Below, one piece after another: positions 1-5,627 of a stretch of DNA of 20,616 nt (positions are counted from its first letter, which is position 1; each line of letters opens with the position of its first letter). The notes beneath the pieces are model-generated. The model did not search any database. It saw only the letters and a list, made by a program, of their open reading frames with translations, and had not been told where the DNA came from. The stretch is from a virus, in the IMG/VR virus record IMGVR_UViG_3300010151_000258, positions 1-20,616 of that record; one strand, 5' to 3'. Position numbers and translations under genes: made by a program.

Positions 1-84
1 AAGAGTCCCCGTTAAGGAACTCTCTTGTTCGGGTTCATACCCTTGGTCTTCTAGATTATTGCGTATGTCATCGTATTCAGCCAC
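1..84 (-). CDS. 5' end of a tail-region gene, cut by the left window edge
   Basis: A GTG at 84-82 opens a frame that stays open to the window edge (28 codons), with N-terminus MAEYDDIRNNLEDQ and an acidic, Gln-rich continuation. The SD AAGGTGA (97-91) overlaps the TGA stop of the upstream gene and sits 6 nt before the GTG, which is why I choose this start. The upstream context is tube, tube paralogues and chaperone-like genes, so in a typical myovirus order the next genes would be tape measure or baseplate components. 28 residues are too few to tell which. The function is unassigned. Confidence 0.6.
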   Translation of the reverse strand, partial: MAEYDDIRNNLEDQGYEPEQESSLTGTL

Positions 85-90
85 TTATTA

Positions 91-687
91 TCACCTTACA
101 AAACTGTCATCATAGTCTGCACTGCTATTTAGTTGATTGCTCGTATCTGTTCCTGCGTTTCCCGATGATAAATCTATGCTAAGACCTATAGCTTCTTTAG
201 GTGTACCGTCTGGATTCTCATATACTTTCTTTCTGTTTTCCTCTCGGACATCGTCTTCGTATTCTTCGTCATCTTCAGGTACTGGATCCCAAGGAGCAGG
301 ATCACCCACATCATATATAGAAGAAACTGTTAGATGATATACTGCTACCATATTACCTTCTTCTTGTATATCAAGTTCCATATCAGAAACACTGCAGCCT
401 CTGAGCTCCATCAATAACAATCCAGGGTTGATGAACTGTTCTGATGTCGTGAAACTTATATCACAGATACCTCCGTACTTATTAATAAGGGAAAGGAATT
501 GCAACTTGCACGCAACTAGTTTCGTTTCAATCATTGTAACATTAATCTGTTTGGCTACTACGTTATACTTAATTTGTATTCCCATGGGATTCATCGTATG
601 AATATTCTGTGCGAATCTCACGTTAGTATCTATTTCTGATGCATCAACTCCATATAGAGAACCAGGGGTACTCAGGAAGTCACTCAT
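91..687 (-). CDS. Tail-region protein of unknown function with acidic C-terminal tail
   Basis: A 198-aa protein. Residues 1 to about 132 look like a compact beta-rich domain (alternating hydrophobic strands such as GIQIKYNVVAKQINVTMIE and LLLMELRGCSVSDMELDI). From about residue 133 the chain becomes Pro-rich and strongly acidic (PVPEDDEEYEDDVREE) and ends in a low-complexity Ser/Asn/Asp tail that is probably disordered. The ATG at 687 has a GAGG SD 8 nt upstream. It lies 12 nt after the second chaperone-like gene, and its TGA overlaps the SD of the next gene, so it belongs to the tail operon. The strand pattern near LLLMELRG is faintly like the second half of the tube-domain proteins upstream, but this is too weak to call homology. 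It could be a small baseplate or tail-tip component. Confidence 0.75.
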   Translation of the reverse strand: MSDFLSTPGSLYGVDASEIDTNVRFAQNIHTMNPMGIQIKYNVVAKQINVTMIETKLVACKLQFLSLINKYGGICDISFTTSEQFINPGLLLMELRGCSVSDMELDIQEEGNMVAVYHLTVSSIYDVGDPAPWDPVPEDDEEYEDDVREENRKKVYENPDGTPKEAIGLSIDLSSGNAGTDTSNQLNSSADYDDSFVR

Positions 688-699
688 GTAGTTATCCTC

Positions 700-1356
700 T
701 TATATCTTACCTGCTAGGGCATCTGATAGAGCGTCCGTAGACACTGCCATATTGTGATCTTGATCTGCTGACAACTTGTCAGGATCCATATTAAATTTCT
801 TTGCATTGATATCTGTAGGGCTTCTAGGATGATCCATAGGAGCCTGATTCATAGTCCTATCTTTCTGTCTATTCATTCTTCTGAAGAGCTGAGGAGTAAT
901 AATCTCCTTGCCCTGTATACTTTCTGCCATAGCAAGAAGCTTCAGTAACTTAGGGACAGGTTTCTTCTCTAAGTCATCAGGAGTATATGTTGGGAATGCA
1001 GAACAAATATTAGCTATGATAAAGTTCAAACTATCAGTTGCTATCTCTTCTCTCGCTTTCTTCATATTGAACAGCAGTTCGTCTGGACTCTTTAATCCAG
1101 ATTCACTTACTATAAGTTCAGCAAGATCAGATGCACCAAAATCTAGTTGTTCATAATCTATAGGTACAGGATCAAGAACACATATACTACATACAATGTC
1201 TTCCATATCTGATGAGTCTATAGATCCGGGATGCATGATCAGTCTATAGTCCTCAGGAGATAGGAGTCTGAAAGTATATTCTACAGTGTTTATTTCTTGA
1301 ACCAGTATTGTGCCGTATTCTCGTTTAGCTTTGAATAGGTCTTCTGGACTAAGCAT
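700..1356 (-). CDS. Putative tail assembly chaperone (second of pair)
   Basis: A 218-aa protein. Residues 14-63 (TILVQEINTVEYTFRLLSPEDY, then an acidic stretch, then a helix ending VLDP) resemble the N-terminal module of phage tail assembly chaperones, where a short beta hairpin with a Y.FR-type core leads into an E/D-Y helix. The rest is helical, with a polar, Asp-rich C-terminus. Chaperones of this kind coat the tape measure protein during tail assembly and are usually encoded between tube and tape measure, which matches the position here after the tube genes. It starts 1 nt after the TAA of the preceding gene (TAAGATG) with only a weak GAG-type SD, so translation is probably coupled. The function is inferred from position and local pattern; a baseplate component is the alternative. 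Confidence 0.6.
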   Translation of the reverse strand: MLSPEDLFKAKREYGTILVQEINTVEYTFRLLSPEDYRLIMHPGSIDSSDMEDIVCSICVLDPVPIDYEQLDFGASDLAELIVSESGLKSPDELLFNMKKAREEIATDSLNFIIANICSAFPTYTPDDLEKKPVPKLLKLLAMAESIQGKEIITPQLFRRMNRQKDRTMNQAPMDHPRSPTDINAKKFNMDPDKLSADQDHNMAVSTDALSDALAGKI

Positions 1357-1357
1357 C

Positions 1358-1858
1358 TTAGAGTCTCATTGCGGGTGTGAGTGTGTCTCCACCTGAAACA
1401 TCCATAATAAGGGAAGAGAGAGTATCCGGCATTAGTGCGGGTTCGTCTGCCCAAAAGAGAGGATCATGAGCGGCTTGAGGATGTAGTGTGCCGTATGATG
1501 CAATGTATTCGTTCTGATCATCGGGATCCACAACTTTAGCTTGTGAGAAATGACCCTTGATATTTCGTTTCCATTCGTTTCTACGTATAACACGGTAAAC
1601 GAATATAACTCCGTGTTCAATACCAGGAACGATAAATGATGTCCAGCCTACATCTGCATATTGTTCTTTCCATGCAGCAACCATTTCAGGAGTAATTTGA
1701 TTCTGCGCAAAGAGCTCGTCTCTCGCATCATCCATCTCCTTACGTAGTCTAGCTTCCTCTCTTTCCTGAGGACTCATCTTTGCTAGTTCATCATCTGTAA
1801 ATGTTGGTGGTTCAATCTGTGGTACTTCTGTTGTCTCTTCTAGTGGTATCTCTGACAT
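1358..1858 (-). CDS. Putative tail assembly chaperone (first of pair)
   Basis: A 166-aa protein. The N-terminal 50 residues are acidic and helical (EREEARLRKEMDDARDELF). Residues 71-100 carry a strand-turn-strand ending VIFVYRVIRRNEWKRNI, which matches in pattern the YTFRLLSPEDYRLI segment of the next gene, suggesting that the two are distant paralogues. Paired overlapping chaperone genes are the rule in long-tailed phages, often linked by a programmed frameshift. Here the two frames are separate, and no slippery heptamer is visible at the junction. The ATG at 1858 has an AGGAG SD about 11 nt upstream. The function is inferred from position between the tube-type genes and the unseen tape measure gene. 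Confidence 0.55.
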   Translation of the reverse strand: MSEIPLEETTEVPQIEPPTFTDDELAKMSPQEREEARLRKEMDDARDELFAQNQITPEMVAAWKEQYADVGWTSFIVPGIEHGVIFVYRVIRRNEWKRNIKGHFSQAKVVDPDDQNEYIASYGTLHPQAAHDPLFWADEPALMPDTLSSLIMDVSGGDTLTPAMRL

Positions 1859-1911
1859 TAAGTAATTCTCCTATCTATCTTGATGTGGTCACCAGCGTCC
1901 TCCCATTTCAT
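1858..1911 (-). CDS. Possible 17-codon mini-ORF filling the gap before the chaperone-like gene
   Basis: The ATG at 1911 opens a 17-residue frame (MKWEDAGDHIKIDRRIT) whose TAA overlaps the ATG of the next gene by one base (TAATG). The frame therefore fills the 54-nt gap almost exactly, in the same tight style as the other junctions. The SD is poor: the TAG stop and AGG of the preceding gene lie too close to the ATG. It may be a leader peptide that couples translation, a real small gene, or chance. Confidence 0.25.
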   Translation of the reverse strand: MKWEDAGDHIKIDRRIT

Positions 1912-1912
1912 C

Positions 1913-3298
1913 CTATAGTCCTGGAGTCTGAAAGTATGTTTTTCTCTCCTGGTGAGCGCCTTCATCTAATTCTAATTGACCTCCGTCAAATATCCATCTT
2001 TTTACGGAGCTAACTTGTCTCATTTCTGCTGATAACCAGTTATCTCTCATCAGAACAAATCTCATACAGTCAGCAATTGTTGCTTGTCCTATTATCTGCA
2101 AACGCGTAGCAAGATATTCCTGGTCTCCCATTGATGGAGTAAATGTACCAAACATAAGTTCTTGATATAGTGCAGGTTGATCTCGGGTATACTCTTTAAG
2201 TTTAGGATGTATACGTGTGGGTCCTCGGGGCATCGCCTGTAGTACATACGTCTTTCTTGATATGTCCGGTGGAACCAACTTAGTTATACCATTAAGGTAA
2301 TTTTCTATCTCTTCATATCCTCCTCTGAATGTAGTCGATCCATTTTCATCAGTAATGAGAATGGGGGCATCTCTGAATGCTTCAACCGTTATACCTTCAA
2401 CTAGTTCAGGTTCGTATGCTTCTGTGGTACCATCATCTTGATTCTGATTGATAGGAACAGTAGAGCTCCCAGGTCCCTTCCGTGTTGTTATTGATGGAGT
2501 AAAGGAATATTGTCCTACACTTTCATCCGCTCCTCTAGCGAAGAATGAGTATCTCTCATAGATAGGTTGTCCTGTACTATCGAGTATTCTCTCATCCGAA
2601 GTGATGTGAACATCTATAATAGACTTAACAGTACTTGGTGCCTTGGAGTTATTTACATCTCCAAATGTCATCATGATGTTAAATCCGTTTTCAATAAATC
2701 TTCTACCATTAGGACCATTGAATATATCAAATTCATCTGCCCTTGGTAATCTATCTTCTTTAGTTTTATTTTGATTCCATATTGCATTTTCGAATTGATC
2801 TGTCAGATCTTTAAAACTTCTACCACCTTGATCTGCTGCTTCAGTAAGTACCTGATTTGCAGTAAGTGATGTAACAGTTATTGCTGCTTCATCTTCACCT
2901 ACGTTATTAGTCTTAGGTGTTGTAGTGATTCTCATTCCAGGATTACGAGATGGATCTATTGGCAGTGCACGAATAGCATCAAACTTCTTTTGTCCATTCC
3001 TTTTGACCCCAGATAGAGCATTCTCTACATATTCTCTACCTCTTTGTCCATCTTTCATTGCAGCCATAACAGCATGCAAGTAACCTACTTCTTTAAAGGG
3101 TATCATGAATGCGCCCTGTATTATATACTGTCCTTTAGACACTGCATCGAATTGCTCTGAAGCATATCCGTATACTGGTCTCTTAGTAGAGTTACCTCTC
3201 CATTCTATAGATGTTACATCATCCACAAGTATATGTCCAAAGTATACTCTGGCTTGTGCTCCACTAAAGAATTCATTATCTCTATATGGTTGAAGCAT
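1913..3298 (-). CDS. Tail protein with a split tail-tube-type domain (paralogue 3)
   Basis: A 461-aa protein. Residues 20-75 (GHILVDDVTSIEWRGNSTKR, PVYGYASEQFDAVSKG, then YIIQGAFMIPF) align with the tube protein's strand, REK-P-Y-MG, G.RGIAG.L.F motif block. A segment around residues 205-255 (GFNIMMTF, then VKSIIDVHIT, then ERYSFFAR) matches the second half of the tube domain (PPFDI, GVE, FVARSI), so about 120 extra residues appear inserted in the middle. The C-terminal 200 residues are unique. The ATG directly follows the TAA of the preceding gene in the same frame (TAAATG), with a strong AAGGAG SD inside that gene's last codons. In contractile phages, tube-fold proteins also form the tail-tip or baseplate-proximal rings and the initiator ring, so a hub or tube-initiator role is plausible. 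I cannot name the gene. Confidence 0.7.
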   Translation of the reverse strand: MLQPYRDNEFFSGAQARVYFGHILVDDVTSIEWRGNSTKRPVYGYASEQFDAVSKGQYIIQGAFMIPFKEVGYLHAVMAAMKDGQRGREYVENALSGVKRNGQKKFDAIRALPIDPSRNPGMRITTTPKTNNVGEDEAAITVTSLTANQVLTEAADQGGRSFKDLTDQFENAIWNQNKTKEDRLPRADEFDIFNGPNGRRFIENGFNIMMTFGDVNNSKAPSTVKSIIDVHITSDERILDSTGQPIYERYSFFARGADESVGQYSFTPSITTRKGPGSSTVPINQNQDDGTTEAYEPELVEGITVEAFRDAPILITDENGSTTFRGGYEEIENYLNGITKLVPPDISRKTYVLQAMPRGPTRIHPKLKEYTRDQPALYQELMFGTFTPSMGDQEYLATRLQIIGQATIADCMRFVLMRDNWLSAEMRQVSSVKRWIFDGGQLELDEGAHQERKTYFQTPGL

Positions 3299-4855
3299 TT
3301 ACAACTCCTTAGCTCTAAAGAAATCGAATGGATTGTCCTTGAAGGATCTCGAAGGATCAGTTATAGTTCTATATCTAACTTCTGATTTTCTTTCATCTCT
3401 ACGTGTAGTTACTTCATCAACCTCACGTTGCTTTGCTGCTATCTCATTACTCAATGAAGTTTGAAGTGCGAATATATCATTTCTATTCTCAATGGTAAAA
3501 CCAATTCCAGCCATCTCTGCTTGTGCATCAGCTATTTTGTAGATCATCAAGTCCAATTGTACTTGTATCTCTATTACTTTATTAAGCTGTTGCTGCATAG
3601 CTGCAAGAGACGCGGATGTATCATTTATAGTACCATCAAGATTAGCAAGTAAGTGATCCTCACTGAATGTTGAACCATTGAATATACCTGCTGAGAATGG
3701 AGTGACTCTTGTATTCGCACCACCGGGTGAACCAGTAACCGGAGTCATCATCTCGATGTCTCTCGCTACGAACTGCATTACATTTTCTATGTATAGATCA
3801 TTGACACCATGAGTCTGTCCTTCATCTACTATCTCCACACCATAAAGTCGCATGACTGCTCCTTTGAATTGGTTGGGTAGTCCGGGTGCATTTCTATTGG
3901 GTACTTCATGAAAGTATGTAATTGTTATATCAAATGGGGGTAGTTGGTCGGGAACTACTGTAGTCATCAAGTCATCTGAACCTGATTCAAAATCATATAT
4001 ATCTGCTAGTTGACTAAGTGCATATGTGTCAAACACTGTCCACACCAATGTACCAGCTATAGTTCTGCCGCCTCTAGTATAGCTTCTGGCATACGTTCTA
4101 CCAAGTGTACGTACAGGATGCTTCTCTCTATGTGTGGAGTAGGATAGTGTAGTTATGTTACCGAGCTCTAGTACCTTGTCCCCTGTAGTAATAACAGGAA
4201 CAATATCGCAACCAGAGAACACAGTTACTTCTGGTTCTACTGCAGGCTTTGGTTCTGTTGTAGGTTCTGTTGTAGGTGCTGGAGTTCCGTTTGGCTGTCT
4301 TCCAAGACTCTGTTCAGCTAGTCCTTGTTCTACTGCTTGATTAAATGCTAATCCTTGTTCTTTTCTTCTTTGGGTTTGTGCGTCTAAACTGTCTCCTGCC
4401 GTTTTATCAAATAGTAATCCTGCTCTTTGTTGTAGTAAATCATTTTGCAATTCAGTGGCATCATTATCAATAGTTAAATTAAAGCTAGCTATTTCTAATT
4501 GAACTTCTTTTCTTCTTAGTTTTAGTGCATCTAACCTGCCTTGTGCCTGGTCATATTGAAATGAATCGGGTGGAAAGCCGTAATCTCGTTGCGTAATTGT
4601 TGTCTGAAGTCTTTGTATATCACTATTAATTTGTTCTATTTCTTTCTTACGTGTATTTAGTTCATTATCTATTGAAGAATTAAGCTGTGCTATTATTTTA
4701 GCAAGCTCGTCTCTTGCTTCATCTATCTGATCCTTAACAACAAATGCGCGATCTGATTCCCCAGTCGTATCTAATCTACGACGTAGGATTTCATCTTTAC
4801 GTATTTGCTCTTGGAGAGCTTCAGCTTGTTGTTGTAACGTTTGTCTATATGACAT
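3299..4855 (-). CDS. Coiled-coil protein with central tail-tube-type domain (paralogue 2)
   Basis: A 518-aa protein in four parts. Residues 5-90 are a Gln/Glu-rich coiled coil. Residues 158-186 are the segment shared almost identically, in DNA too, with the gene at the right window edge. Residues 188-210 are a Pro/Thr/Glu linker with TTEP repeats. Residues 213-372 are a clear tube-type domain: SYSTHREKHPVRTLG, then SYTRGGRTIAGTLVWTVFD, LPPFDITITYF and ENVMQFVARDIE, each with a counterpart in the tube protein. A second coiled coil spans about 415-490. No SD precedes the ATG; the leader is pyrimidine-rich (CCCCCTCCTAT). The frame upstream is open without a stop back to the tube gene's TAA. It is likely a minor tail-tube or baseplate-proximal ring protein. 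Expression by readthrough or re-initiation is a hypothesis only. Confidence 0.75.
   Translation of the reverse strand: MSYRQTLQQQAEALQEQIRKDEILRRRLDTTGESDRAFVVKDQIDEARDELAKIIAQLNSSIDNELNTRKKEIEQINSDIQRLQTTITQRDYGFPPDSFQYDQAQGRLDALKLRRKEVQLEIASFNLTIDNDATELQNDLLQQRAGLLFDKTAGDSLDAQTQRRKEQGLAFNQAVEQGLAEQSLGRQPNGTPAPTTEPTTEPKPAVEPEVTVFSGCDIVPVITTGDKVLELGNITTLSYSTHREKHPVRTLGRTYARSYTRGGRTIAGTLVWTVFDTYALSQLADIYDFESGSDDLMTTVVPDQLPPFDITITYFHEVPNRNAPGLPNQFKGAVMRLYGVEIVDEGQTHGVNDLYIENVMQFVARDIEMMTPVTGSPGGANTRVTPFSAGIFNGSTFSEDHLLANLDGTINDTSASLAAMQQQLNKVIEIQVQLDLMIYKIADAQAEMAGIGFTIENRNDIFALQTSLSNEIAAKQREVDEVTTRRDERKSEVRYRTITDPSRSFKDNPFDFFRAKEL
4299..4386. repeat. Copy A of a near-identical 88-bp intragenic repeat
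   Basis: Matches 20527-20614 in the same orientation with only three mismatches (positions 4312, 4351 and 4358). On the minus strand it encodes residues 158-186 of the coiled-coil tube paralogue (DAQTQRRKEQG, then AFNQAVEQGLAEQSLGR). Similarity stops at about 4299 on the low side. On the other side it runs to within 2 nt of the window edge in copy B, so its full length cannot be seen. Confidence 0.9.
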
Positions 4856-4866
4856 ATAGGAGGGGG

Positions 4867-4894
4867 AAATGGGGGCTCCGAAGAACCCCCATTT
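4867..4894 (-). terminator. GC-rich hairpin with UUCG tetraloop between tube gene and paralogue 2
   Basis: On the minus strand AAATGGGGGTTC pairs with GAGCCCCCATTT (12 bp, one G-U) around a TTCG loop closed by C-G, a very stable tetraloop. It starts 3 nt after the tube gene's TAA. The U-tract is poor: ATTT lies inside the stem and is followed by CCCCC. It may be an attenuating terminator or a 3'-end stabiliser for tube mRNA. A role at the tube stop codon is also possible, because the frame beyond is open. Confidence 0.6.
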
Positions 4895-4897
4895 GGT

Positions 4898-5575
4898 TTA
4901 AGTTGTTGGTACGTTCTGTGCCGTATTAGTTCCTCTAGCATTCTCCAATGTCTTCCAGTCGATGATGGATCTTGCAACGAATGTCATCTGACTTTCAATT
5001 ACAATGTCATCAACTGAAACACCTGAACCTTGGTTCAAGAGTTCTACTCCCAGGATCTGCATGAACATTCTAGTTCCAAGTTCATTTTCTCCTGACAGTA
5101 CAATGTCGAATGGGGGCATCTGATCAACGTAGTTAACATTTCTTAAGTCCTTGTGGAACAATGTACCTTGCGGTCCAATCTGTCCACCAGCAGCTTCCAA
5201 CAATCCTGCTGCATCCTCTCTTGCTATATCACTGCCTCTTGATGCAGAGAATTCTCCAGGAGAAGCAACATCTGTGAATTTAGCAAAGTACTTGGCATGT
5301 CTAGGTTGATTCTTATCCGTTAGATTGCTTAGAGCAGATCTATCGAAAATCGTAAAGACAAGAGAGCCTGCGATACCTCTCTTACCTCTTGAGTATCCTC
5401 GTGGATCAACAGATCCCATCGTATAGATAGGAGCCTTCTCACGAGTCACTGAGTACGATATACCCATTAAGTTACCAATAGGGCGACCATCTAATACAGC
5501 TTGTATATCAGTTCCAGCGAAACTAGTATACGTAGATGTATAAGTGTTATCGAGTAAATCGGTGGCTTGCGCCAT
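4898..5575 (-). CDS. Tail tube protein
   Basis: A 225-aa protein. This size, and its place directly after the sheath gene, are typical of myovirus inner tail tube proteins, which stack as hexameric rings to form the channel for DNA. Motifs: GISYSVTREKAPIYTMG at 38-54, RGKRGIAGSLVFTIFD at 63-78, MPPFDIVLSG at 153-162 and QMTFVARSI at 196-204. All four blocks recur in the two larger downstream genes, which supports a shared fold. The ATG at 5575 has an extended purine SD (AAGGAAGGTGA). Strong hairpins lie on both sides (5595-5625 and 4867-4894), which would favour a discrete, abundant mRNA. Assignment rests on neighbourhood and length; I see no conflicting evidence. Confidence 0.85.
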   Translation of the reverse strand: MAQATDLLDNTYTSTYTSFAGTDIQAVLDGRPIGNLMGISYSVTREKAPIYTMGSVDPRGYSRGKRGIAGSLVFTIFDRSALSNLTDKNQPRHAKYFAKFTDVASPGEFSASRGSDIAREDAAGLLEAAGGQIGPQGTLFHKDLRNVNYVDQMPPFDIVLSGENELGTRMFMQILGVELLNQGSGVSVDDIVIESQMTFVARSIIDWKTLENARGTNTAQNVPTT

Positions 5576-5594
5576 TGATAGTCACCTTCCTTGG

Positions 5595-5625
5595 AAAAGG
5601 GGTAGGTAGTTAGCCTACCCCTTTT
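5595..5625 (-). terminator. Perfect 12-bp hairpin after the sheath gene
   Basis: On the minus strand AAAAGGGGTAGG pairs perfectly with CCTACCCCTTTT around a 7-nt loop (CTAACTA). The A-tract, GC-rich core and T-tract order is that of an intrinsic terminator, though the T-run is only four long and is followed by CC. It starts 2 nt after the sheath TAA and ends before the tube SD. It probably terminates some transcripts or protects the 3' end of sheath mRNA. Confidence 0.65.
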
Positions 5626-5627
5626 AT

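Noticed and set aside
137-337. Plus-strand open frames across the window (e.g. 137-337, 908-1156, 11153-11566, 12781-13203, 19696-19938)
   Set aside because: All lie antisense to confident minus-strand genes, read as low-complexity or Ser/Cys-rich translations, lack SD sites or context, and have no recognisable domain.
1340-1375. Programmed frameshift between the two chaperone-like genes
   Set aside because: No X XXY YYZ slippery heptamer or downstream structure is visible near the junction, and the second gene has its own ATG.
1432-1620. Minus-strand 62-codon frame inside the chaperone-like gene
   Set aside because: Fully nested in another frame of a better gene, without an SD or a domain.
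4771-4977. Minus-strand 68-codon frame bridging the tube gene end and the next gene start
   Set aside because: It runs through the hairpin in another frame than either gene, has no SD, and its translation has no sensible composition. It is a shadow of the two flanking genes.
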